The position numbers were made by a program, and so were the translations under genes. Below the pieces are notes generated by a model that ran no database searches, was not told the DNA's origin, and saw only the letters and a program-made list of their open reading frames with translations. From contig WGNJ01000013.1 of assembly GCA_016124635.1 (NCBI GenBank), forward strand, positions 124,001 through 188,000: a stretch of DNA of 64,000 nucleotides, read 5' to 3'. Source of the stretch: Alphaproteobacteria bacterium (GTDB lineage Bacteria; Pseudomonadota; Alphaproteobacteria; Micropepsales; Micropepsaceae). Shown piece after piece: positions 1 to 9,284 of this stretch; the first letter of the stretch is position 1, and each line of letters begins with the position of its first letter.

Positions 1-1615
1 CGGGCACAGTGAGATCGTCGCCCAGCGCCGCGCCGAGCGCCGTTTCGTAACCCGGGGTCACATGGATGAGATCGATAACCGGCGGCCATTGATCGCCGGC
101 GCCGGTGTCGAGCAGCTCGCGCAGCGCTTTCGCTTCCGCCGTGAGCTTTTGCAGATCGCGATCGGAGGCGTCGACGATTTGCTTCTTCGCGGATTCGATA
201 TCACCCGCCGAGCGCCGCGCTTCTTCCGCCGCAGCCAGAGCACCGCGCGCAGCCTCGGCGGCTTCGACTGCGGTCGTCGCACGCGCGCTCGCTTCTTCGA
301 TAATGGGCCCCGCGGCGACGCTGTCCGCAAGCTTCGCGATTTCAGCTTCGACGTTGGCGAGATCCTTGCGCACGCGCTCGACGCGCTGACGCGCCTCATG
401 CCCGCGCCGATCGAGTTCGGCCCGCTTTGCGCGCGCCTCGGCGACCTCCGCCGTCACCGCGTCCGCATGCTTCTCGGCCTCGCCGAGTTCGGCCCGTGCT
501 GTGGCCAATCGTTCGCTCGCCGCCGCGGCTGCTTGCACTTCGTCGTCCGCGCCGCCCTCGAGCGTCGTGCGCTCGGTTTCGAGCTGCGCGATCATCGCTT
601 TCGCGTCTTCGAGGCGCGCCGCCTCGCGGCCCATGTCCTCTTCGATCTGCGCGATGCGTGCCGTCAGCCGTTCGCCGGAGGCCTTGGCGCGCGCCTCTTC
701 GCCGTCGAGCGCCAAACGCTCCGCCGTCAGCCGCTGCAAGGCTGCCGATCGTTCGGCCGCCGCTTGCCGCAGCGGTGGCAGCAATTCGTCAGCGGCGAGC
801 ACGGCATTCGACGCCTGCGCCGCCTCGAAGGTCAGTTGCTCGACTTGTGAGCGCAGCCGCGCCAATTCCTCTTCCGCAGCGGCCGCCGCCGTCGAGGTCA
901 TCTGCCAGCGCACGTAAAGCGCCATCGCTTCCGCGCGCACGATGTGGCCCGACAGGTTGCGATAGCGGGCCGCTTGCCGCGCTTGCCGCTTCAGATTGGC
1001 GAGTTGCGTCTCGATCTCCTGAATGATGTCCGCGACGCGCGACAGGTTCTGCTGCGCCGCGTTGAGCTTCAGTTCGGCCTCGTGGCGCCGCGCGTGCAAA
1101 CCCGAAATGCCCGCTGCTTCTTCCAGCAGGGCCCGGCGCTGGATCGGCTTCGCGTTGATGAGCTGTCCGATCTGTCCTTGTTTGACGAGCGACGGCGAAT
1201 GTGCGCCCGACGAGACGTCCGCGAAGAACAGCTGTACGTCCCGCGCGCGCACGTCGCGCCCGTTGATCTTGTAGATCGAGCCCATCTCGCGCTCGATCCG
1301 GCGCGAAATCTCGATCGCCTCTTGCTCGTTGTAGGCGGCCGGCGCCGCGCGTGTCTCGTTGTCGATGACGAGCGCCACCTCAGCCGTGTTGCGGCTCGGC
1401 CGTGCGTTCGTGCCGGCGAAGATCACGTCGTCCATCGCGCCGCCGCGCATCGACTTGGGCGAGTTTTCGCCCATGACCCAGCGCAGCGCTTCCAGCAGAT
1501 TGGATTTGCCGCAGCCGTTGGGCCCGACGATGCCGGTCAGGCCCTGCTCGATCGGCAGATCCGTCGACTCGACGAACGATTTGAATCCGGTGAGTCGAAG
1601 TCGCGTGAACTTCAT
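1..1615 (-). CDS. smc: Chromosome segregation ATPase SMC, N-terminal part (cut by window edge)
   Basis: Reading leftwards from an ATG at 1615 the frame stays open to base 1, giving about 538 residues. It starts MKFTRLRLTGFKSF and carries the Walker A motif GPNGCGKSN at residues 31-39, then the QGQIGQLINAKP and EEAAGISG segments typical of SMC heads. From about residue 170 to 490 the protein is an Ala/Glu/Arg-rich coiled coil, and the visible end (VIDLIHVTPGYETALGAAL) is the start of the hinge. SMC forms a condensin-like ring on DNA and needs its C-terminal half, outside the window, to complete the ATPase. The DsbA-like gene lies 26 bp upstream in the same direction, so the two may be co-transcribed. 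Recognition is secure; only the truncation is artificial. Confidence 0.97.
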   Translation of the reverse strand, partial: MKFTRLRLTGFKSFVESTDLPIEQGLTGIVGPNGCGKSNLLEALRWVMGENSPKSMRGGAMDDVIFAGTNARPSRNTAEVALVIDNETRAAPAAYNEQEAIEISRRIEREMGSIYKINGRDVRARDVQLFFADVSSGAHSPSLVKQGQIGQLINAKPIQRRALLEEAAGISGLHARRHEAELKLNAAQQNLSRVADIIQEIETQLANLKRQARQAARYRNLSGHIVRAEAMALYVRWQMTSTAAAAAEEELARLRSQVEQLTFEAAQASNAVLAADELLPPLRQAAAERSAALQRLTAERLALDGEEARAKASGERLTARIAQIEEDMGREAARLEDAKAMIAQLETERTTLEGGADDEVQAAAAASERLATARAELGEAEKHADAVTAEVAEARAKRAELDRRGHEARQRVERVRKDLANVEAEIAKLADSVAAGPIIEEASARATTAVEAAEAARGALAAAEEARRSAGDIESAKKQIVDASDRDLQKLTAEAKALRELLDTGAGDQWPPVIDLIHVTPGYETALGAALGDDLTVP

Positions 1616-1641
1616 TAAGGCTCCAACGTGAATGCGATCGA

Positions 1642-2556
1642 TTACTGGGGTGTCGCGGGTGTGCCCGAGGGTTGCTCGCTTGGCGGCGCTGGCGGTGCTT
1701 CGCCCGAAGGCGGCGTCGCGGGCGCCGTGCCGTCAGCCGGCGCAGTGCCGCCGTCGGGCGGCGTTGCCGCGCCTTCGGCCGGTGGCGTTTCGGTGGCCTC
1801 GGGCTTTTCTTCGCGAAGCGCGGCTGCGGACGGTGGCGGCGGCGTCTTGCCAAGCCGTGTCAGCTCGTCGCGCACTTTCTTGTCGAGCTCTTTGTACGAG
1901 ATCTCACCCTGCGCCAACACCTTGCCGTTCATGAACATCGCCGGCGTACCGGAGACGCAATAGTCCCCGACGGCGGTCTGCTGAATCTCGCTGATCGCCT
2001 CGACCGACGGCTGGGCCTTGGTGAGACAATCCTCGAATTGCGTGCTGCTCAAGCCGGCTTGGTGCGCCAGCTCCTTGATCGCGTCCCGCAGCTGCTCGCC
2101 GGTCGTCGATGAGCCCCATTCCTCTTGGGTTTGGTACATCCGCGCCACGAAGGGCAGATACTGGTCGTGCGGCAGACAGCGCCCGATGACCGAGATCGTC
2201 ATCGCCACCGTATCCAACGGAAACTCCCGGAAAACGTAGCGGACATAACCCTTGTCCACATAATCGTCCTCGAGATGCGGCAGCACGGTGTTGTTGAACC
2301 GCGCGCAGTGCGGGCAGGTCATCGAGGCATACTCGACGATGGTGATGGGCGCCTTCGGGTCGCCCCGCGTGAACTCGTCGTCGGCGATGCTGAAGGTGTC
2401 CTTCGGCGTGCACGGCGCGCCGGCAATCGATGTCGGGCCGGTTCCCCAGAACCAGTAACCGATGCCGCCAAGCACCACGAGCGTGCCCACAAGGCCCCCG
2501 GCCAAGTAGGGAAGCTCGACCGTCACCGGTCCAAAATATGGGAGGTTGAGTCTCAC
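1642..2556 (-). CDS. Membrane-anchored DsbA-family thiol oxidoreductase with proline-rich tail
   Basis: This 304-residue protein has one N-terminal membrane segment (about residues 18-38), a thioredoxin-fold domain with the active-site motif CPHC at 81-84, and a GTPAMF cis-proline loop near 207. That is the layout of DsbA/BdbD-like proteins that oxidise or shuffle disulfides in the periplasm. The last 60 or so residues are a low-complexity Pro/Ala/Glu/Thr tail, longer than most family members have, perhaps a cell-wall spacer. The gene sits directly upstream of smc on the same strand, a neighbourhood common in Alphaproteobacteria. Alternatives are other thioredoxin-like proteins such as the ScsC group. 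The ATG at 2556 starts the anchor directly. Confidence 0.9.
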   Translation of the reverse strand: MRLNLPYFGPVTVELPYLAGGLVGTLVVLGGIGYWFWGTGPTSIAGAPCTPKDTFSIADDEFTRGDPKAPITIVEYASMTCPHCARFNNTVLPHLEDDYVDKGYVRYVFREFPLDTVAMTISVIGRCLPHDQYLPFVARMYQTQEEWGSSTTGEQLRDAIKELAHQAGLSSTQFEDCLTKAQPSVEAISEIQQTAVGDYCVSGTPAMFMNGKVLAQGEISYKELDKKVRDELTRLGKTPPPPSAAALREEKPEATETPPAEGAATPPDGGTAPADGTAPATPPSGEAPPAPPSEQPSGTPATPQ

Positions 2557-2685
2557 CGATGCCCCCGAACCACTAGATGTTGCGGACTATAGGGCCGATT
2601 CCCCTTGAGCCTCAACGGAGGAGGCCGCATCAAGGATCGCCCTGCAAACAGGTCCCGTCGCGCCGCTGTTTCGGTATCCCAAGCC

Positions 2686-3180
2686 ATGCCGCTCGCCGTC
2701 AATATTCGCCCTGCGCAGCCTCGAGATTGGCCGCAAATCTGGACCGTCCTCGAACCCGTGATCCGCGCGGGCGAAACCTACACGCTACCTCAGACAATGT
2801 CTGAGGACGAAGCGCGAACCTATTGGTTTCAACCGGCGAACGAAGTGTTCGTTGCCGAATCCGAGGGCAAGGCTCTAGGTACATATATATTGCGCGCCAA
2901 CCAGCAGGGCGGAGGTTCCCACGTCGCCAACTGCGGCTACATGACCGCACCGGCCGCGCGCGGGCAGGGCATTGCCCGCGCTATGTGTCTGCACTCCCTT
3001 ACTCAGGCGAAGGCGCGTGGCTTTCATGCCATGCAGTTCAACTTTGTCGTCTCGACCAACGCACCCGCGATCAAGCTCTGGCAGGACCTTGGTTTCCGCG
3101 AGGTCGGTCGCCTCCCGCAAGCCTTTCGCCATCCGAGCGCAGGGTTGGTCGACGTGCTCGTGATGTATCGCCTTTTGTAG
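2686..3180 (+). CDS. GNAT family N-acetyltransferase
   Basis: A 164-residue protein from the ATG at 2686 (MPLAVNIRPAQPRDW). The frame is open further upstream but has no better start. It shows the GNAT layout: an N-terminal strand RPAQPRDWPQIW, the acetyl-CoA pyrophosphate loop AARGQGIARAMC around residue 95, and the C-terminal NAPAIKLWQDLGFREVGR segment. Such enzymes transfer an acetyl group from acetyl-CoA to an amine; the substrate cannot be told. The gene is divergent from the DsbA-like gene and, with the hydrolase at 3696, sits inside what is otherwise the conserved smc-mutY block. Confidence 0.88.
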   Translation: MPLAVNIRPAQPRDWPQIWTVLEPVIRAGETYTLPQTMSEDEARTYWFQPANEVFVAESEGKALGTYILRANQQGGGSHVANCGYMTAPAARGQGIARAMCLHSLTQAKARGFHAMQFNFVVSTNAPAIKLWQDLGFREVGRLPQAFRHPSAGLVDVLVMYRLL

Positions 3181-3695
3181 GCGCGCGGGGCGCGAGGCAG
3201 AGAACTCTGCTATGCCCCCCCTTTATCCGCTACATCGGCGGAATTCTGCGATTTCATCCGCTACATATCCTCACACAGTGTGCATACACAGCAGGCGCGC
3301 GCTTGCTCACGCGCCCCGCAATTCGATCCAGTCCGGCAATGTCAATGAGCGCACCCGGCCGAACAAAACGGCGGGCGAATTTAGGTCGCGCCCACCTCAC
3401 CACGACCTTGCGAAATTAGCAAGGACGTCGACTGCACAATTCTTCGCTCCGGAGTTCCCGCCTCAAAAACGAGCGTCAAGCAACCGGCGCAACCGTGAAA
3501 CTTTCGCGACGCCGCGAATGTGATGACCCAAGAGGCGAAAAGTGCGCGTAGAAGGAAGCCCTGTTCGTACGCCTCTCAAACATTGCGTCGCCTGGAAGTG
3601 CTGTCGATGGCCGGAGCCGTTGATGCGGCAGCCGCCGGCTTCGGCACGAACTGACGCCTTGGCCGCCGCGCTGAAAAAAGATGGAGATCCCCCGC
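3181..3695. other. Gene-free stretch of about 515 bp
   Basis: No convincing coding frame is present. The stretch is less GC-rich than its surroundings. It contains a direct repeat ATCCGCTACAT (3227-3237 and 3258-3268, 31 bp apart) and a small inverted repeat CCTTGC / GCAAGG (3406-3411 / 3419-3424). The promoter of the hydrolase gene at 3696 probably lies in the right-hand part. Confidence 0.5.
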
Positions 3696-4520
3696 ATGAA
3701 CAAGTTCACGACACCCGATGGCGTTGAGATTTTCTACAAGGACTGGGGCTCGGGTCAGCCGATCGTCTTCAGTCATGGCTGGCCGTTGAGTGCCGATGAT
3801 TGGGACGCCCAAATGCTGTTCTTTCAGCAGAAGGGATTCCGCGTCATCGCGCACGACCGCCGCGGCCACGGCCGCTCGAGCCAAACAAGCGGCGGCCACG
3901 ACATGGATCACTATGCCGCCGACCTGGCGGCGCTGACCAAGCACTTGGATCTGACCGATGCGATCCATGTCGGGCATTCGACCGGCGGCGGCGAAGTCGT
4001 GGCGTATCTTGGCCGGCACGGCGAGCGGCGCGTCGCCAAAGCTGTTTTGATCGGCGCCGTCCCGCCCGTGATGGTGAAGAAGGAGAGCAATCCGGGCGGC
4101 ACGCCCTTGGCCGTGTTCGATGGCTTCCGCACGGCGTTGGCGGCGAACAGATCGCAGCTCTTCATCGACGTACCGACCGGACCGTTCTACGGCTTCAACC
4201 GGCCGGGCGCGAAGGTCTCGCAAGCGACCATTCAAAACTGGTGGCGTCAGGGCATGATGGGCGCGGCGAACGCGCACTACGATTGCATCAAAGCGTTCTC
4301 AGAAACAGATTTCACCGAGGACCTGAAGAAGATCACGGTGCCGACGCTCGTCATGCACGGCGACGACGATCAGGTCGTGCCGATCGCGGATTCCGCTCTT
4401 TTGACGGCGAAGCTCGTGAAGAACGCGACGCTGAAGGTCTACCAGGGCTTCCCGCACGGCATGGCCACCACGCACGCCGATATCATCAACAAGGACATTC
4501 TCGAGTTCATCCGCTCGTAA
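3696..4520 (+). CDS. Alpha/beta hydrolase, cofactor-free haloperoxidase/esterase type
   Basis: The start is taken at ATG 3696 because GGAG lies 9 bases upstream; an in-frame ATG at 3681 overlaps that site. The 274-residue protein has the length and motifs of non-haem chloroperoxidase-like hydrolases: oxyanion region [21 protein letters not shown], nucleophile elbow GHSTGGG with Ser95, acid-residue region HGDDDQVVP and a C-terminal FPHGMATTH histidine. These cytoplasmic enzymes act as esterases and show perhydrolase activity in vitro; the natural substrate is unknown. The gene stands alone and ends before a hairpin-rich region shared with the convergent DUF721 gene. Confidence 0.9.
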   Translation: MNKFTTPDGVEIFYKDWGSGQPIVFSHGWPLSADDWDAQMLFFQQKGFRVIAHDRRGHGRSSQTSGGHDMDHYAADLAALTKHLDLTDAIHVGHSTGGGEVVAYLGRHGERRVAKAVLIGAVPPVMVKKESNPGGTPLAVFDGFRTALAANRSQLFIDVPTGPFYGFNRPGAKVSQATIQNWWRQGMMGAANAHYDCIKAFSETDFTEDLKKITVPTLVMHGDDDQVVPIADSALLTAKLVKNATLKVYQGFPHGMATTHADIINKDILEFIRS

Positions 4521-4529
4521 AAATCAAGC

Positions 4530-4657
4530 GTCATGGCCGGTCACTTGAGCCGGCCACCTAGCGCGCGCACGTCTGTGCGCGAGAGACTCTTTCCACCGCG
4601 CGGACGCGCGTCGACTGGGTGGCCGGGTCGAGCCCGGCCATGACGGATTTTTTTTGA
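4530..4657. terminator. REP-like hairpin cluster between convergent genes, bidirectional terminator candidate
   Basis: Three short palindromes follow one another between the convergent hydrolase and DUF721 genes: GGCCGG/CCGGCC, GCGCGCAC/GTGCGCG and GGCCGGG/CCCGGCC (4621-4638). The outer edges CGTCATGGCCGG and CCGGCCATGACG are also inverted copies of each other. The right hairpin is followed by a run of eight T (4648-4655), which fits rho-independent termination for rightward transcripts. The ATGGCCGGG-type palindrome resembles the dispersed REP-like intergenic repeats common in rhizobial genomes (from memory, not searched). Confidence 0.6.
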
Positions 4658-4659
4658 CC

Positions 4660-5184
4660 TTATTTGCTGTTGATCTGCGGCCCTTTGCGCTTTTGCGTCA
4701 GCGCATAACGGCCGAGACGGCGCAACGCCGCCTTCAGGTCGGGGTCGGAGATCGCCTCCGTAGAATCCGCGAGTGTCTTCTGCTCGGCGGACGTGAGCGG
4801 TCGCACCGGCGGCGGCGGCTTAAAAGCCTGGGGGATGTCGCCGACGATCACCTTGATCTTCTTGACGACCGTACGCCCGAAGTAGGTATTGATCTTGCTG
4901 ATCAGCTGAGGCGTTTGATGTTGCAGTTCGAGAGCGGCCCGGTCGTCCGCGAGCAATGTGAGCGTCGCGCCGTCTTCGCCCTTGCCGCTGAGCCGCTGCG
5001 GCAGGCAACGCTGCGCCAATTGCGCACCCGCGATCGCGGGCCAGCGCGTCACAAGATCGGCGTCGCCGAACCCGTGCGAGGCCAGGTGGTGTTTGAGCAG
5101 TGCGCCGGCGTCGCCTGCAAAGGCGTGCGGTCCGCGTCGCTTGATCTCGATGCTCGACGGCTTGTCGGTGGTCTTGTCTGACAT
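4660..5184 (-). CDS. DUF721 domain protein (DciA-like)
   Basis: A 174-residue protein starting MSDKTTDKPSS at ATG 5184; a TTG seven codons upstream is less likely. The central part (about residues 20-110) matches DUF721, a KH-like fold. Relatives in this family include DciA, which helps load the replicative helicase in many bacteria that lack DnaC. This copy could have that role or be the shorter paralogue usually found beside mutY. The C-terminal third is a charged helical tail. Its start codon overlaps the mutY start codon on the other strand. Confidence 0.75.
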   Translation of the reverse strand: MSDKTTDKPSSIEIKRRGPHAFAGDAGALLKHHLASHGFGDADLVTRWPAIAGAQLAQRCLPQRLSGKGEDGATLTLLADDRAALELQHQTPQLISKINTYFGRTVVKKIKVIVGDIPQAFKPPPPVRPLTSAEQKTLADSTEAISDPDLKAALRRLGRYALTQKRKGPQINSK

Positions 5185-6307
5185 GGTGCGCTCATCTTCG
5201 CGCAAACCGCGCCCGAGCGAAACGGGAGAGACGCCGCAATCCAGAGCCGCGCGCGTCCGGCGGCTACTCGCCTGGTACGACCGTCATCGCCGAAAGTTGC
5301 CGTGGCGGGCGCTGCCTGGACAAACGCCGGATCCCTACCGCGTCTGGCTCTCCGAGGTCATGTTGCAGCAGACGACGGTCGCGGCCGTCGGCCCGTACTA
5401 TGTCGCCTTTCTCAAGCGCTGGCCGACGGTCGAGGCGCTCGCCGCCGCGCCTGTCGAAGAGGTGATGAGCGCCTGGGCCGGCCTCGGCTACTACAGCCGC
5501 GCTCGCAATCTCCACGCTTGCGCGCGCCACGTGGCGCACAATCTCGGCGGCAAGTTCCCGGACACGGAAGAGTCGTTGCGTGCGTTACCCGGCGTCGGCC
5601 CTTACACGGCAAGCGCCATCGCGGCGATTGCGTTCGCGAAGCGTGCCGCGCCCGTCGACGGCAACATCGAGCGCGTTCTCGCCCGTCTTTATGCCGTGCG
5701 CGAACCGCTACCGGGAGCGAAGCCGGCCTTGCGCGCTCTCGCGCAGGAGCTGGCGCCGAAAGAGCGGGCGGGGGACTTTGCCCAGGCGATGATGGACCTC
5801 GGCGCGATGATCTGCACGCCCAAGGCACCGGATTGCGCAAATTGTCCGTGGACGGAGGATTGTATGGGCCGCGCACTGGGGCTTGCCAGTGTATTGCCGT
5901 ATCGCGATGCCAAGGCCGTGCGTCCATTGAGGCGTGGCGCCGCATTCGTGGTGATTTCGACGGACGATGAGGTTCTTCTACGCAGGCGTCCGCCGAAGGG
6001 ATTGCTCGGCGGCATGCATGAGCCGCCGATGAGTGCCTGGGAGGTCGATTTCCCCGCGAACGCAAGGGCCGCGCCGTTGAAAGCGGCATTTCGCAAGCTG
6101 CCGGGTCTGGTGCGTCACGGCTTCACCCATTTCGAGCTCGAGCTCGAGGTCTATCGCGTCGAAGGTGTCGCAACGTCGGCGGCGCCTCCGGCGACCGAAT
6201 GGGCACCGCTCCGCGATTTGAAGCGCTTCGCGTTGCCGACGGTGATGAAAAAGGTGATCGCTCACGCCACCGCCGATCGCGACGCCGGCCCGTTGTTCAA
6301 GCGTTGA
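5183..6307 (+). CDS. mutY: A/G-specific adenine DNA glycosylase MutY
   Basis: MutY removes adenine mispaired with 8-oxoguanine. From ATG 5183 the protein has 374 residues. It shows the catalytic Glu58 in SEVMLQQTTV, the helix-hairpin-helix LPGVGPYTASAIAAIAF (135-151), Asp159 in VDGNIERVLAR, and a [4Fe-4S] cluster motif C211-x6-C218-x2-C221-x5-C227. The C-terminal part (about 245-370) is the NUDIX-like 8-oxoG recognition domain. The upstream extension of the frame is antisense to DUF721 and is rejected. No ribosome-binding site is evident upstream, and the promoter must lie inside or across the DUF721 start region. Confidence 0.96.
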   Translation: MVRSSSRKPRPSETGETPQSRAARVRRLLAWYDRHRRKLPWRALPGQTPDPYRVWLSEVMLQQTTVAAVGPYYVAFLKRWPTVEALAAAPVEEVMSAWAGLGYYSRARNLHACARHVAHNLGGKFPDTEESLRALPGVGPYTASAIAAIAFAKRAAPVDGNIERVLARLYAVREPLPGAKPALRALAQELAPKERAGDFAQAMMDLGAMICTPKAPDCANCPWTEDCMGRALGLASVLPYRDAKAVRPLRRGAAFVVISTDDEVLLRRRPPKGLLGGMHEPPMSAWEVDFPANARAAPLKAAFRKLPGLVRHGFTHFELELEVYRVEGVATSAAPPATEWAPLRDLKRFALPTVMKKVIAHATADRDAGPLFKR

Positions 6308-6407
6308 GTTGAGGCCTGCTCTGCAACGCTCGCGGCGGGTATCTGATCGTACGTGCCGGCACATATGCTAATGAATAAGACGACGAAGTCGGGGGCGCCG
6401 CTTGGCC

Positions 6408-6971
6408 ATGCGCACGCGCAGAATTCACATCACTGGACCGTCAGGCGCCGGTGTGACGAGCCTCGGACGCGCATTGGCGAGCGCGCTTGTGGTGCCGCAT
6501 CACGATACCGACGACTATTACTGGCAGCCGACCAATCCGCCCTTTCAGGAAAAACGCGATGTGCCCGATCGGCTCAGGCTCATGCGCGAGCTGTTTCTGG
6601 AACGCGACGGATGGGTGCTGAGCGGCTCGCTGGGCGACTGGGCGAACTCGATCACGCCCTACTTCGACTTGGTTATCTATCTATACGTCGTACCGGAGAT
6701 CCGCCTGCAGCGCCTCCGTGAGCGCGAGGCGAAGCACTTCGGAGAAGACGCAGTTGCGCCTGGTGGGTGGCGACATCAAGAAACGGAAGAGTTCATCGAG
6801 TGGGCCTCCCACTACGAATTGTCGGATCGAGAAGGAAGAAATTCCAGGCGCCATCAGGAATGGCTGGCGCAGCTGTCCTGCCCAGTGCTGAGATTGAACG
6901 GCGCGCAATTGCTCGCCGCGCTCGTCGGCGAGGCCGAGACGCATCTCGTAAAGATCGCTGAAGACCGTTAG
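6408..6971 (+). CDS. P-loop NTPase, adenylate-kinase-like, with lysine-less Walker A
   Basis: A 187-residue protein from ATG 6408 (a TTG two codons upstream is also open). The N-terminus holds a nucleotide-binding loop GPSGAGVTSLG at residues 10-20, in which the usual Walker lysine is replaced by valine. HDTDDYYW (about 34-41) and a C-terminal helical lid follow as in small nucleoside-kinase-like proteins. A group of such proteins with V or T at this position exists and its substrate is not established. It lies about 100 bp after mutY in the same direction, so joint transcription is possible. Nothing more specific can be claimed. Confidence 0.7.
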   Translation: MRTRRIHITGPSGAGVTSLGRALASALVVPHHDTDDYYWQPTNPPFQEKRDVPDRLRLMRELFLERDGWVLSGSLGDWANSITPYFDLVIYLYVVPEIRLQRLREREAKHFGEDAVAPGGWRHQETEEFIEWASHYELSDREGRNSRRHQEWLAQLSCPVLRLNGAQLLAALVGEAETHLVKIAEDR

Positions 6972-7010
6972 CGCGCGTTGGAACTCGGACGAATCGAAAA
7001 TCTGAGCTGG

Positions 7011-7170
7011 TACCGCCCCCGCTGCGGGGCGGTCGATCGTTCGAGCCCAGAGGGCGAGAAGGATCGGGTGGGGGGATTGGCACATATACTCTGAGAAGAG
7101 TCCCCCCACCCGAACCGATTTCGCGCATTCGCGCTCAATGCGGTTCGACCGCCCCTCAGTGGGGGCGGTA
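7011..7170. repeat. MITE-like palindromic element with inverted ends and a TA at each border
   Basis: The element begins TACCGCCCCCGCTGCGG and ends with CCTCAGTGGGGGCGGTA, which are inverted copies matching at 15 of 17 positions. Inside lie three further stem-loops: ACCGCCCC/GGGGCGGT (7012-7033), an 11-bp perfect pair GGGTGGGGGGA/TCCCCCCACCC (7066-7076 and 7101-7111) and CGAACCG/CGGTTCG (7111-7117 and 7141-7147). It fills most of the gap between two convergent genes and codes for nothing. The TA at each edge would fit a target duplication as made by IS630/Tc1-type transposases. A structured transcript end or a generic REP cluster are the alternatives. Confidence 0.55.
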
Positions 7171-7233
7171 GCAAGGAAGCAACGTCGCTTCTAGCTAACG
7201 TGAAATGCGCTCCAGGACGGCAGACGCAAATCT

Positions 7234-8435
<1,202 letters not shown>

Positions 8436-9047
8436 TCACTCCGCTGCTGGCCACAAAATCTGGGTTTGATTAACGGCGGTAAACGAACGCCGATGTTGAG
8501 AACTTATTCCGAGGCTGTCGATCGCACGCCGATGGTCGCTCGTGCCATAGCCTTTGTTGCGCACCCAATTGTACCCGGGATGGCGGCGATCGAGGTCGCA
8601 CATCAAGCGGTCGCGATAGACTTTGGCGATGACCGATGCGGCCGCGATCGAAAGCGACTTGACGTCCCCTTCGACGATCGCCTCGGCTGGGCACGAAAGA
8701 TGCGGCGCGCGATTGCCGTCGACGAGTACGAGCTGCGGCCGCTGCGCGAGATAGGAGACCGCGCGCTGCATCGCCAGAAGCGATGCGCGCAGGATGTTGA
8801 GCCGGTCGATCTCATCGACGCTGGCCTCGCCGACCGCGTAGGCAAGCGCGTTGCGGCAGATCGCATCGTAGGCGCGGTCGCGTTGCGCCGCCGTCAGGCG
8901 TTTGCAGTCGTCGATGCCGTCGGGAATACGCAGCGGATCGAGGATGACGGCCGCCGCGATCACGGGCCCGGCCCAAGGTCCGCGGCCGGCTTCATCGACC
9001 CCGGCAACCAATCCGCCGTGCTCACGTTCGCGCGCAAAATCAGGCAT
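8436..9047 (-). CDS. rnhB: Ribonuclease HII
   Basis: RNase HII cuts RNA in RNA-DNA hybrids and starts ribonucleotide excision repair. From ATG 9047 (GGAAG just upstream) it has 203 residues, the normal length. It shows the catalytic [16 protein letters not shown] motif (about 14-29), LVDGN, the [20 protein letters not shown] segment and the C-terminal [17 protein letters not shown]. The frame is open upstream to 9275, but that extension is low-complexity and has no better start. It is the upstream neighbour of ccrM on the same strand, a pairing seen in other Alphaproteobacteria. Confidence 0.95.
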   Translation of the reverse strand: MPDFAREREHGGLVAGVDEAGRGPWAGPVIAAAVILDPLRIPDGIDDCKRLTAAQRDRAYDAICRNALAYAVGEASVDEIDRLNILRASLLAMQRAVSYLAQRPQLVLVDGNRAPHLSCPAEAIVEGDVKSLSIAAASVIAKVYRDRLMCDLDRRHPGYNWVRNKGYGTSDHRRAIDSLGISSQHRRSFTAVNQTQILWPAAE

Positions 9048-9284
9048 CGGAAAAGCTTCCGTCGCAAAGAGTAACGCCGTGCGGCTTCGGCAGTATGAGC
9101 CGACGGGCAGGTAGCTCCATGGACTGTTCCGTGAGTCGGTTATGGGCGCAACCAACCCAGGCGCGCTCACCTGCGACGCATTCGAACCACTTCTGATTCC
9201 GTTCGCGTGCCGCGGCAACGCAGACGAGTGCGTCGCAGCGAGTGGCGAGGAAATGTCGGCGCGGGCTGCGTGCATTGCGATCCT

